A stretch of DNA of 64,000 nucleotides from Hyphomicrobiaceae bacterium (GTDB lineage Bacteria > Pseudomonadota > Alphaproteobacteria > Rhizobiales > Aestuariivirgaceae). Of the stretch, positions 16,233-24,560 are shown piece after piece (positions within the stretch are counted from its first letter, which is position 1; each line of letters opens with the position of its first letter). The DNA is taken from positions 147,895 through 211,894 of the forward strand of contig OMIC01000008.1 in assembly GCA_900298995.1 (NCBI GenBank). Direction: 5' to 3'. The translations under genes and the position numbers were made by a program. The notes beneath the pieces are model-generated. The model saw nothing but the letters and a program-made list of their open reading frames with translations, did not search any database and was not told the DNA's origin.

Positions 16233-17624
16233 ATGACAGACGCAGCTTCCGTTCTTGCCGAGATTGACCGGCGCCTTCCGGACTGCCTCGAGCGGCTTCT
16301 CGACCTGCTGCGCATTCCGAGTGTCGGCACCGATCCCGCCCATGACGCGGACTGCCAGCGCGCGGCTGAATGGATGGTGAGAGAACTCTCCGCCATGGGG
16401 TTCAAGGCCGGCCTGCGCAAGACGACGGGTCAGCCGCTGGTAGTGGGCCGTTATGATCCGCCGGGAGCGGCACGGCGGCCGCATGTTCTGTTCTATGGTC
16501 ATTATGACGTTCAGCCCGCCGATCCGCTGGACTTGTGGACCTCTCCCCCGTTCGCGCCACAGATCCGGAAGGGCAAGGCCGGCAGGAAAGCCATCTTTGC
16601 GCGCGGGGCTTCCGACGACAAGGGCCAATTGATGACCTTTCTCGAAGCCAGCCGTGCCTGGCTCGGGGTGCATGGATCTCTGCCCTTCCGGCTCACCGTG
16701 CTGATCGAGGGCGACGAAGAGGGGGATTCGAGCCATCTCGACCGCTTCCTGAAGCTCAATGCCCGCGAATTCGCGGCCGATTCCGTCTTCATCTGCGATA
16801 CGGGCATGTGGGATGATGCGACACCGGCCATCGTCACGAGACTTCGCGGCTGCATCGGCGTGGACGTGACGGTGACCGGCCCGCGCGTCGATCTGCATTC
16901 AGGCTATTACGGTGGTCCCGTGCAGAATCCCATCAAGGTCCTGAGCCGCGTACTGGCGGCACTCCATGACAGGCGCGGGCGCGTCACCATCCCCGGTTTC
17001 TACGACGGCGTGAAGCCGATCCCGCCCGCCCTGCGAAAGGCCTGGCGCAGTCTGCGCTTCCCCGAAAAGTCATTCCTGGCGGATGTGGGGCTCTCGGTTC
17101 CGGCAGGCGAAAAGGGCTACTCGGTTCTGGAACAGATATGGGCGCGTCCCACCGCCGAGGTGAACGGCATGTCCGGCGGCTACCAGGGGCCGGGCAGCAA
17201 GACGGTGCTGCCCGCCGAGGCCACCGCCAAGCTCACCTTCCGGCTCGTCGAGGGCCAGGATCCGCGCAAGATCCGGCGCGGCCTCCGGCAATTCGTGCGC
17301 GCGCACCTGCCGCAGGACTGCAAGGCTCGCTTTCTCGACAGCGGCGGCGACTCGGTGGGGATCGCGGTGAGCGATGACACGCCATGGGTGCGGGCCGCGA
17401 AGCAGGCCCTCACGGATGAGTTTGGACGCGCGCCGGTGATGGTGGGCGCGGGCTATTCGATCCCCGTGGTCGAGTCCTTCAAGACCCATCTCGGACTCGA
17501 CAGCCTGCTCGTCGGCTTCGCCGGAAACAATAACGGCGAGCATTCGCCCAACGAGAAATACGACCTCGACAGCTTCCGGCACGGAACCCGCGCCTGGGCC
17601 CGCATCATCGCGCAATTTGCCTGA
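16233..17624 (+). CDS. M20-family metallopeptidase (dipeptidase type), copy 1
   Basis: A 463-residue zinc peptidase of the M20 CNDP-like group, cytosolic. Metal and catalytic positions are present: FYGHYDVQP (first His), ARGASDDKGQ (bridging Asp), IEGDEEGDSS (catalytic Glu and metal Glu), FICDTGMWDD, and the last ligand in NNNGEHSPNEKYD. A dimerisation or lid domain sits in the middle. The frame is open upstream to 16134, but ATG 16233 after a GACAGG ribosome site gives the standard N-terminus. Five bases separate it from a second, clearly related peptidase gene, so this is a tandem duplication. The substrate is likely a short peptide or N-acyl amino acid. Confidence 0.88.
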   Translation: MTDAASVLAEIDRRLPDCLERLLDLLRIPSVGTDPAHDADCQRAAEWMVRELSAMGFKAGLRKTTGQPLVVGRYDPPGAARRPHVLFYGHYDVQPADPLDLWTSPPFAPQIRKGKAGRKAIFARGASDDKGQLMTFLEASRAWLGVHGSLPFRLTVLIEGDEEGDSSHLDRFLKLNAREFAADSVFICDTGMWDDATPAIVTRLRGCIGVDVTVTGPRVDLHSGYYGGPVQNPIKVLSRVLAALHDRRGRVTIPGFYDGVKPIPPALRKAWRSLRFPEKSFLADVGLSVPAGEKGYSVLEQIWARPTAEVNGMSGGYQGPGSKTVLPAEATAKLTFRLVEGQDPRKIRRGLRQFVRAHLPQDCKARFLDSGGDSVGIAVSDDTPWVRAAKQALTDEFGRAPVMVGAGYSIPVVESFKTHLGLDSLLVGFAGNNNGEHSPNEKYDLDSFRHGTRAWARIIAQFA

Positions 17625-17629
17625 GAGAG

Positions 17630-19030
17630 ATGACCATGACCGAACTCGATGCCGTTCTTGCAGCCGCCGCAAAGGACTTTGACAACAGCCTGGAACGCCT
17701 GTTCCGGCTGGTGCGGATCCCATCCGTCTCGACAGACCCCGCGCACGCCGCCGATTGCGACAGGGCCGCGCAGGCCGTCGTCGATGATCTGAATGCAATG
17801 GGCTTCATGGCGCAGGCGCGCAAGACCAAGGGCCGACCGATGGTCGTGGCGCACTACACGCCGGCGAAGATCAGGCCCGGCACGCCGCATCTTCTGTTCT
17901 ACGGACACTATGACGTGCAGCCCGCCGATCCGCTTGCCCTCTGGAAGACGCCGCCCTTCGAACCCGTCATCCGGACCGAGAAGGGCGTTGCGCGCATCCA
18001 TGGCCGTGGTGCCGCCGATGACAAGGGTCAGTTCATGACCTTCGTCGAAGCCGCGCGCGCCTGGATCCGCGCCACCGGATCGCTGCCCGTCAAGGCGACC
18101 TTTCTCATCGAGGGCGAGGAGGAATCCGGTTCGCCGTCGCTGGTGCCGTTTCTCAAGGCTCATGCCAGGGAATTGTCCTGCGACGCGGCCTTTGTCTGTG
18201 ACACCAACATGTGGGACCGCCGTACACCTGCAATCACAACCCGGCTGCGCGGCCTCGTCCACGAGGAAATCACCATCACGGGTCCGCGGATCGATCTGCA
18301 CTCAGGAGTCTATGGCGGACCGGCGATGAATCCGATCCGTGTGCTGAGCAAGGTCATCGCGGCCATGCATGACAAGACCGGGCGAGTGACCATACCCGGC
18401 TTCTACGAGGGCGTGGCCGAGCTGCCCAGGGCGACCAGGAAACAATGGCAGTCGCTCGATTTCTCGGAGTTGCGCTTCCTGAAGGAGGTGGGTCTCAGGC
18501 ATCCGGCGGGCGAGAAGGGCAAGAGCGTGCTGGAGCAGGTGTGGTCGCGGCCGACGGCGGAGGTCAACGGCATCTGGGGCGGCTACATCGGCGCTGGCAC
18601 CAAGACCGTGCTGCCATCGCAGGCGCACGCCAAGTTCACCTTCCGGCTGGTGGGCAGGCAGAACCCCGACAAGGTGCTCAAGGCCTTCCAGACATTCGTG
18701 AAGGGGCTGATCCCGAGGGACTGCAAGGTGACCTTCTCGGGAACGGGCGGGGGCAGCCCGGCAACCGAGATTGCCGAGGACAATCCGTTCATCGCGAAAT
18801 CCGCCAAGGCGCTGAAGGACGAGTTCCGGCGCGATGCGGTGCTGATGGGATGCGGCGGATCGATACCGATCTGCCGTTTCTTCAAGGACATTCTGGGCAT
18901 GGACAGCATTCTCGTGGGCTTCGGCCTCAATGACGACGCCATCCACAGCCCCAATGAGAAATATGATGTCGAGAGCTACCGGCGCGGCATCCGGAGCTGG
19001 GTGCGGATCATGGGTGAGATGGGCGCATGA
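17630..19030 (+). CDS. M20-family metallopeptidase (dipeptidase type), copy 2
   Basis: A 466-residue paralogue of the preceding gene, colinear over its whole length. Shared stretches include IPSVSTDPAHAADCDRAA, FYGHYDVQPADPL, DDKGQFMTFVEA, WSRPTAEVNG and HSPNEKYDVESY. The catalytic stretch is IEGEEESGSPSLVPF, the more usual form of the motif than copy 1. All expected metal ligands are visible. Its last four bases overlap the next gene (ATGA), which points to translational coupling of the four-gene unit. The two copies differ most near the active-site glutamate and in the lid domain, consistent with different substrates. Confidence 0.88.
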   Translation: MTMTELDAVLAAAAKDFDNSLERLFRLVRIPSVSTDPAHAADCDRAAQAVVDDLNAMGFMAQARKTKGRPMVVAHYTPAKIRPGTPHLLFYGHYDVQPADPLALWKTPPFEPVIRTEKGVARIHGRGAADDKGQFMTFVEAARAWIRATGSLPVKATFLIEGEEESGSPSLVPFLKAHARELSCDAAFVCDTNMWDRRTPAITTRLRGLVHEEITITGPRIDLHSGVYGGPAMNPIRVLSKVIAAMHDKTGRVTIPGFYEGVAELPRATRKQWQSLDFSELRFLKEVGLRHPAGEKGKSVLEQVWSRPTAEVNGIWGGYIGAGTKTVLPSQAHAKFTFRLVGRQNPDKVLKAFQTFVKGLIPRDCKVTFSGTGGGSPATEIAEDNPFIAKSAKALKDEFRRDAVLMGCGGSIPICRFFKDILGMDSILVGFGLNDDAIHSPNEKYDVESYRRGIRSWVRIMGEMGA

Positions 19031-19386
19031 GCCTCGATCCTGTGGAGCAGTTACGGCGCTACCATGCCGCGCTGAACCGCTATGAGGAGGCGGTGGTGAC
19101 GCCGATGTTCGCGCGCGAGGCCGTCTATGTATCGCCCGGGGTCAATGGCCGGCTCGTGGGTCGCGAGGCCATCATCGCGGCCTTCAACGCCTATTTCGCC
19201 GAACACCCCGATCAGATCGCCACAGATGACAGCATCGCGGCCGTCGATCCGCGCACTGTGCAGGCCAGCTGGCGACTTGAGGCAACGGCGAGATCATCCG
19301 GCGCGCAGGTGCGCAGGCGCGGAACCGAGACCGTGACGTTCGATGCGGCGGGGCTCATCATCCGGGTCGAGGTCCAGGACGCATGA
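19027..19386 (+). CDS. NTF2/SnoaL-like small protein
   Basis: A 119-residue protein with the layout of the SnoaL/NTF2-like cone fold. A helical start (PVEQLRRYHAALNRYEEA) is followed by FAREAVYVSP, the helix GREAIIAAFNAYFAEHP and a sheet of alternating hydrophobic strands to the end (ETVTFDAAGLIIRVEVQDA). Such proteins include small isomerases, cyclases and ligand-binding subunits; no catalytic residues can be assigned with confidence. It overlaps the upstream peptidase stop and the downstream channel start by four bases each, so it is tightly coupled to both. Confidence 0.7.
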   Translation: MSLDPVEQLRRYHAALNRYEEAVVTPMFAREAVYVSPGVNGRLVGREAIIAAFNAYFAEHPDQIATDDSIAAVDPRTVQASWRLEATARSSGAQVRRRGTETVTFDAAGLIIRVEVQDA

Positions 19387-19793
19387 TCGCGCATCTGGCG
19401 CTCGGATCCCTGCTGATCGTCATCAATGTCGCGATCCAGGCCGAGATGTTCGGCGCTTTCAACAAGCGTCTGGAGCAGATCACGGTGTTTCTGCGCCGCC
19501 GGTTCCGGCGGTTTGCCAACACTGCGACGCTGATCGTGGGCGTGCTGTTCGTGCTGATGGTGATAACCGTGCAGATCTGGATCTGGGCTATCTCCTTCAT
19601 GCTCACAGGTGCCGTTGCCGGGCTCGAACCTGCCCTCTACTTCACCACCGTTTCCTTCACGACACTGGGGTTCGGCGACATCACGCTCGATCCCGACTGG
19701 CGGCTGCTTTCCGGCATCACCGCGGCCAACGGCTTCCTGAGCTTTGGCTGGTCGACCGCCTATATGGTGGAACTGGTCCGGCGCACGGCCTAG
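19383..19793 (+). CDS. small potassium-channel-like protein (ion channel pore domain)
   Basis: A 136-residue membrane protein. A first helix (residues 1-20) is followed by a basic loop (RLEQITVFLRRRFRRF), an outer helix (45-75), a pore helix and filter YFTTVSFTTLGFGDITL, and an inner helix (108-131). The filter is TLGFGD (T94-D99), a variant of TVGYGD seen in other bacterial K+ channels. There is no cytosolic RCK domain, so gating by ligand would need a partner. It is the last gene of the run begun by two M20 peptidases, and its TAG stop overlaps the stop of the convergent PPOX gene in a shared CTAG. Confidence 0.8.
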   Translation: MIAHLALGSLLIVINVAIQAEMFGAFNKRLEQITVFLRRRFRRFANTATLIVGVLFVLMVITVQIWIWAISFMLTGAVAGLEPALYFTTVSFTTLGFGDITLDPDWRLLSGITAANGFLSFGWSTAYMVELVRRTA

Positions 19794-20434
19794 CCGAATT
19801 TGAAGTCCGTCACATGGGCGGGAGGCCTCAGGCCCGGCAAGAGGTGCGGATCATCGACAGGCTCCAGCACCTGCTGACGGACCGGTATGACCCCGGCCCA
19901 GATCGGCAGGGCATGGTCTGCCTCATCGTCTCCGGGCGGTCCGGTGCGGACCTTCGCGGACGCCTCGTCAAGCGCCAGGGACAGCACCGTCGTGGCCTTG
20001 AGTTCCTGCGTTGTCATCTGCCGCAGCATCTCCCAGCGGCCGGGCCAGAGGCCGTTGGTGAAGGTCCGCAGCCGCGCCTCCTTTTCCGCGATGTCCGTCA
20101 CCTTCCGGGCCGTGCCGAAGACCATCACCGAACGGTAGTTGCAGCTGTGGTTGAAGGCTGAGCGCGCCATCACGAAGCCGTCGATGATCGAGACGGTCAT
20201 GCAGACCTCCGCATCCTCACAGGCCTCCAGCATGCGGCTGGCCGAGGAGCCGTGCCAGTAGATGTGGCTGCCCTCGCGCCACTGCAGGGTCGGAGTGACA
20301 TAGGGTGTGCCGTTGAACACATACCCGACATTGCAGATCGGCGTGGCGTCGAGAATGCCATGAACGGTATCGGCGTCGTAATGTGCGCGCTTGCCGAGGC
20401 GCTTGACGCGGGTGCGTGGGGTTGGGGCATCCAT
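19790..20434 (-). CDS. pyridoxamine 5'-phosphate oxidase family, FMN-binding protein
   Basis: A 214-residue protein of the PPOX-like split-barrel group. The N-terminal stretch KRLGKRAHYDADTVHGILDATP, then PICNVGYVFNGTPYVTPTLQ, and the flavin-site run IYWHGSSASRMLEA are typical of the flavin-nucleotide-binding subgroup. These proteins use FMN, F420 or haem and often act on nitro compounds or antibiotics; it is not the canonical PdxH. It is divergent from a MocR-type regulator whose effector domain needs PLP, a common pairing that hints at regulation of this gene by the regulator. Confidence 0.82.
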   Translation of the reverse strand: MDAPTPRTRVKRLGKRAHYDADTVHGILDATPICNVGYVFNGTPYVTPTLQWREGSHIYWHGSSASRMLEACEDAEVCMTVSIIDGFVMARSAFNHSCNYRSVMVFGTARKVTDIAEKEARLRTFTNGLWPGRWEMLRQMTTQELKATTVLSLALDEASAKVRTGPPGDDEADHALPIWAGVIPVRQQVLEPVDDPHLLPGLRPPAHVTDFKFG

Positions 20435-20505
20435 GTTCGCTTCTCCGGTTGTCTGCCCTGATTGCCCGGTTTATGGTCTGGATAAAAGAGCCAATCATTG
20501 ACAAG

Positions 20506-21933
20506 ATGATCAGTCCACTTTTCCGCGCGGCGGCCAGCGAGATCGGCATCGACCGCGACGACCGCACCCCGATCCAGCAGCAGATTGCGCGTCAGATCCG
20601 GGCTCTGGTGCTGTCGGGGCGGCTCACCCCGCAGACCCGCCTGCCTTCGACGCGGGCGCTGGCGGAGGAACTCGCCGTGGCCCGGGTCACCGTGGTGGAG
20701 GCCTATGGGCAATTGTTGAGCGAGGGCTATCTCGTTGCCCGTGCGGGCTCCGGCACGCGTGTCGCGGCAGAACTCCCCGAGTCGCTTCTGGCCGCGCCGC
20801 GGCCGGGCAAGGCGGCGGCGCCGACACAGCAGTACCGGCCGCACGCACCGGCGCGGCCCTTCCGGCACGGTCTCGTCGACTGGGCGAACTTTCCGCATGA
20901 GGACTGGGGACGGCTTCTCGGCCGCTTCTGGCGCAATCCGCCCCTGGCGCTGCTTGAGCACAATGACCCCTTCGGCTGGCCCGCGCTGCGCAAGGCCGTC
21001 GCGCGCCACCTCTTCGAATGGCGGGGCATCCGCTGTCTGCCGGAGCAGGTCATCATCACAGCCGGCGGAGCTGATTCCTTCGATCTGATCAGCCGGGCCG
21101 TCCTGCGGCCGGGCGACAAGGTCTGGTTCGAGGATCCCTGCTATCCGGCAGCACGACGCATCTTCGCGCAGGGTGGCGTCGATGCCGTTCCGGTGCCGGT
21201 CGATGGCGGTGGCCTCATCGTGTCGCAGGCGATCGCGCAGGCGCCCATCGCGCGCGCCGCCTTCGTGAGGCCCTCGCGGCACTATCCAACCGGCGTGACC
21301 ATGCCGCTCGCGCGCCGCCTTGAACTGCTCGAGTGGGCGGCACAGGCGGATGCCATCGTGATCGAGGATGACTATGACAGCGAGTACCGCTATGTCGGCA
21401 AGCCGCTGCCCGCGCTGATGAGCCTCGACTCGCGCGCCCGGGTGATCTACTGCGGAACCTTCTCGAAGGTGTTCTCTCCCATCGTGCGGCTTGGTTACAA
21501 CGTCATCCCTCCCGACCTGGTGGCGCGCGTCCGCGCCGAACGGGGCGCCATTGGCGCGCCGGCCTCGCTGCTGGCCCAGCCCGCCCTTGCCGAATTCATG
21601 GCGTCGGGCGCCTTTGCAAGCCACATCCGCCGCATGCGTCGGATCTATGCGGCGCGGCGGCGTACGTTGATCGAGGCCCTCAAGCCGGGTGACGGCCGCC
21701 TCTATCACGTCGATGCCGCGCCCGCCGGGCTGCAGCTGCTGCTCCGCCTGCCGCGCGGCGCGAGTGACGAGAAGGCGGTGGCGAGGCTGGCGGGTGCCGG
21801 TGTCGAGGCGCTGTCCCTGTCCAGCCATTATGCCGGACGCAACCGCCGCCAGGGCCTGCTCGTGGGCTTTGCCGGCTTCAGCGAGGCCGAACTCCAGAGA
21901 GCTGCAGGAAAACTGATCGAGGTTCTGTCATGA
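20506..21933 (+). CDS. MocR-type regulator: GntR DNA-binding domain fused to aminotransferase domain
   Basis: A 475-residue protein with a GntR winged helix at the N-terminus (TPIQQQIARQIRALVLSGRL, then LPSTRALAEELAVARVTVVEAY). A linker leads to a fold-type I aminotransferase domain. The PLP-binding lysine lies in CGTFSKVFSP, and the PLP-ring aspartate region is VIEDDYDSEYRY. The domain normally senses PLP or an amino acid rather than catalysing a full reaction. Start codons at 20473 or upstream are possible; ATG 20506 best matches family length. The intergenic DNA holds an imperfect repeat TGGTCT-N7-AGAGCCA at about 20475-20494 that could be its operator. Its stop overlaps the next gene by four bases. 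Confidence 0.87.
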   Translation: MISPLFRAAASEIGIDRDDRTPIQQQIARQIRALVLSGRLTPQTRLPSTRALAEELAVARVTVVEAYGQLLSEGYLVARAGSGTRVAAELPESLLAAPRPGKAAAPTQQYRPHAPARPFRHGLVDWANFPHEDWGRLLGRFWRNPPLALLEHNDPFGWPALRKAVARHLFEWRGIRCLPEQVIITAGGADSFDLISRAVLRPGDKVWFEDPCYPAARRIFAQGGVDAVPVPVDGGGLIVSQAIAQAPIARAAFVRPSRHYPTGVTMPLARRLELLEWAAQADAIVIEDDYDSEYRYVGKPLPALMSLDSRARVIYCGTFSKVFSPIVRLGYNVIPPDLVARVRAERGAIGAPASLLAQPALAEFMASGAFASHIRRMRRIYAARRRTLIEALKPGDGRLYHVDAAPAGLQLLLRLPRGASDEKAVARLAGAGVEALSLSSHYAGRNRRQGLLVGFAGFSEAELQRAAGKLIEVLS

Positions 21934-23534
21934 CGGATGCTGCACGCGCCACGGCCTTTGGATGGGTGGAGGAAACGCGGCCGGAGTGGTCGGCGTGGAA
22001 TTCGCACATCTGGCATCTGGCCGAGACGGCCTGGCGCGAGTACCGCTCCGCCCAGTGGTACGTCGCGCGGCTGAGGGCCGAGGGCTTCACGGTGGAAGAG
22101 GGCTCGGGCGGCATGCCCACCGCTTTTGCCGCCAGCTGGTCGAATGGCCCGGGCCCTGCCATCATGGCCTATGCCGAGTATGACGCTGTGCCAGGCAACT
22201 GCCAGGCCGCCGTGCCATGGCGGCAGCCGCGCGCCGGCCTGTCGCGTTTCGCGGGCGGGCACACGGACCCGCACTCGGCGCTTGGCATGGGCGCGCTGGT
22301 CGGCGCGCTTGCCGCGAAGAGGGCCATGGAGCGCCACGGCATCACCGGCACGATCCGCTTCATGGGCGAGCCGGCGGAGAAGGTGAGGGGCTCGAAACCC
22401 GTTCATGCGGCGCGCGGCTATTATGACGGGCTCGATGCGATCCTCTCCTTCCATCCCTTCTACATGCTGCCGCTGTGCAACACGGTGCGCTGGGACACCC
22501 ATTGCGGGCCCTACTATGCAGCGGTCTACGAGTTCCTGTGCGAACGACCGGAGTCGTGGCTGGCGGGTGCCGTGACCGATCAGGCGGGCGCGCCCATTCC
22601 CGCCGCCCATACGGCGGCCCGCGCGCCTGGCGCCAATGATGCGGTGGTGGCGATGTACACGCTCTCGAAGATGATGCGCGATCACATGCTGCCCCACACC
22701 GGAACCTGGACGCTGAACGAGACCATCCTTGCCAGCGGTCAGGCCACGGCCGGCAATCTCGCGGCGCAGATGGCGCAGATTATGTTCGCCGCCCGCGCGC
22801 CGGACGTGGCGATGCTGAAGAAGATCTATGCCGTGCTGGACCGCAATGCGGAGGCTGCGGCAGCGGCCGCGCACTGCACGGTGCGCCGCCACTGGGTGTC
22901 GAAGTCGAAGCCCGGCCTTGCCAACCACGCCATGGCCGACATCACCTTCCGCAACCTCGAACGGGCCGGAGCGCCGCATTATGATGCCGAGGCCGTGCGG
23001 GTGGCACGCGCGCTGCAGGCGGAACTGGGGCTTGCGCCCATGGAAAATCCCTTTGCCGACGAGCTTGGCGAACTCGTACCTCCCCGGGAGGCAGAGCGGC
23101 GGCTGCGCCGCGACCTGCCCTCCTGGCAGACGCACTACACCTCGGACGACTACACCGACATGACCTGGCATGCCCCCACCGCGCGCTTCTATGTCGGCCG
23201 GGCGGTGCTGAAGGGTCCGCCGGGCTTTGCCTATCCCGAATGGGCGCTCAACGCCCTGGGCGGCATTCCCGCGACGATTGATCCGACGGTCGAGACGGCG
23301 GCCAAGACGGTCGCCGGCACGGTTCTCGACCTGCTGACGGACCACGAGGGGCTGGCGCGCGCCCAGCAAGAATTCCGCATGCGCCGGGAGCAGTCGGAAG
23401 ACCCGCATCCATGGTGCGATTACGATCCGCCCATCGACTTTCCATGGCCCGAATACGTCGAAACGCCGCGCGGACGGGAATGGTGGATTCCCGCCACCGC
23501 CGCCGACCGCGCTCTCGAACGGCCCTCACCCTGA
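21930..23534 (+). CDS. M20D-type amidohydrolase, aminobenzoyl-glutamate hydrolase B-like
   Basis: A 534-residue cytosolic amidohydrolase. Diagnostic segments are AYAEYDAVPGNCQ, GGHTDPHSALGMGALVG, GTIRFMGEPAEKVRGSKP and GLDAILSFHP, matching the AbgB/HipO-like layout in order and spacing. Metal ligands can be assigned to the histidines in GGHTDPH, the glutamate in GEPAEK and the histidine in SFHP. The substrate is an N-acyl or p-aminobenzoyl-type amide. It is coupled to the MocR regulator by an ATGA overlap, so the regulator and enzyme share a transcript and perhaps the same effector. Confidence 0.8.
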   Translation: MTDAARATAFGWVEETRPEWSAWNSHIWHLAETAWREYRSAQWYVARLRAEGFTVEEGSGGMPTAFAASWSNGPGPAIMAYAEYDAVPGNCQAAVPWRQPRAGLSRFAGGHTDPHSALGMGALVGALAAKRAMERHGITGTIRFMGEPAEKVRGSKPVHAARGYYDGLDAILSFHPFYMLPLCNTVRWDTHCGPYYAAVYEFLCERPESWLAGAVTDQAGAPIPAAHTAARAPGANDAVVAMYTLSKMMRDHMLPHTGTWTLNETILASGQATAGNLAAQMAQIMFAARAPDVAMLKKIYAVLDRNAEAAAAAAHCTVRRHWVSKSKPGLANHAMADITFRNLERAGAPHYDAEAVRVARALQAELGLAPMENPFADELGELVPPREAERRLRRDLPSWQTHYTSDDYTDMTWHAPTARFYVGRAVLKGPPGFAYPEWALNALGGIPATIDPTVETAAKTVAGTVLDLLTDHEGLARAQQEFRMRREQSEDPHPWCDYDPPIDFPWPEYVETPRGREWWIPATAADRALERPSP

Positions 23535-23551
23535 CCTCGAAGGAGATCTTC

Positions 23552-24049
23552 ATGCCCCGCGCGTTCCGTGGACTGTCCGCCGCCCTGCTTCTGGTTCTGA
23601 GCCTGCTGCTTCCCGCGGCGGGCGAGGCCCGGGCCTCCGGCATCATGATCATGGAGGCCTTCGCCCGCGCCTCGGCCACGCCGACGGCCAGATCGGGCGC
23701 GGCCTATGTGAGCCTGATGAACCACGGCGATGCCGACCGCCTCACCGGCGCCTCGAGTCCCGTGGCCGCGCATGCCGAGATCCACAGGACCGACATGGTG
23801 GATGGTGTCATGAAGATGCAGCCCGCGGGGGCTCTCGAGATACCGGCGCATGGCATGCTCGAGATGAAGCCCGGCGGCTATCACATCATGCTGATGGGCC
23901 TTGCCGGCCCGCTCCGCGAGGGCGATCGGATCGAACTGACCCTCACCTTCGAGAAGGCCGGAAACGTGAAGATCGACGTGCCGGTCGGAGCTGTCGCCGC
24001 CGGCAGTCACGATCACGGCGCTGCGTCCTCGGGCGAGTCCGGGGGCTGA
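23552..24049 (+). CDS. periplasmic copper chaperone PCu(A)C
   Basis: A 165-residue protein with a signal peptide (residues 1-29, GLSAALLLVLSLLLPAAGEA) and the PCu(A)C copper motif. The motif reads EIHRTDMVDGVMKM, then ALEIPAHGMLEMKPGGYHIMLMGL, with the spaced His and Met ligands of the Cu(I) site. The C-terminal GSHDHGAAS adds two further histidines. It delivers copper to the CuA centre of cytochrome oxidase. ATG 23552 follows AAGGAGA at good spacing. Its end overlaps the convergent ICMT-family gene by 37 bases. Confidence 0.92.
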   Translation: MPRAFRGLSAALLLVLSLLLPAAGEARASGIMIMEAFARASATPTARSGAAYVSLMNHGDADRLTGASSPVAAHAEIHRTDMVDGVMKMQPAGALEIPAHGMLEMKPGGYHIMLMGLAGPLREGDRIELTLTFEKAGNVKIDVPVGAVAAGSHDHGAASSGESGG

Positions 24050-24552
24050 GCCTCGTCGCGCAGCGGCTTCAGGGCCTCGTCTTCCGCCCGGATGCGCCAC
24101 CACAGGACGGCGAGATTGACGAGGCCGAAGATCACCGCATACCACCACAGGCCGAAGGCCACCGGCAGGATGAAGATCTCGCCCGCGACCACCAGGTAGT
24201 TGGGGTGGCGGATGTATTTGTAGGGACCCTCGCTCACCAGCGTCTCGCCGGGCACCACGATGATGCGGGTTGTCCAGCGGCTGCCCAGCGCGGCAATCAC
24301 CCAGCCCCGCCCCGCCTCGAGCACCAGATAGGCGAAGATCCATGGCGTCGAGACCTCGGGCACGCGTGTCACCACGAGATACCAGAGGCCGGCCAGCCAG
24401 ATGGCGTGCAGCGCCACGATGACGGGATAGTGGTTGGACCCCAGTTCGACGCCGCCGCGGTCGAGGAGCCTGGCGGTGTTGCGCCGGGCGATGCGGAGTT
24501 CGACCAGCCTTTGCAGCGTGACGAGTGCAAGGATCGTGATGTTGAGCCACAT
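24013..24552 (-). CDS. isoprenylcysteine carboxyl methyltransferase (ICMT)-family membrane methyltransferase
   Basis: A 179-residue membrane protein with about five hydrophobic helices and the ICMT SAM-binding core: GPYKYIRHPNYL (residues 111-122), the preceding ETLVSEG, and a C-terminal RAEDEALKP. The family includes the YpbQ/BpsB-type enzymes that O-methylate the alkylpyrones and alkylresorcinols made by type III polyketide synthases. Its start lies eight bases past the stop of such a synthase gene, which strongly supports that role. The substrate is inferred. The final 37 bases overlap the PCu(A)C gene on the other strand. Confidence 0.83.
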   Translation of the reverse strand: MWLNITILALVTLQRLVELRIARRNTARLLDRGGVELGSNHYPVIVALHAIWLAGLWYLVVTRVPEVSTPWIFAYLVLEAGRGWVIAALGSRWTTRIIVVPGETLVSEGPYKYIRHPNYLVVAGEIFILPVAFGLWWYAVIFGLVNLAVLWWRIRAEDEALKPLRDEAQPPDSPEDAAP

Positions 24553-24560
24553 GGTGAACC

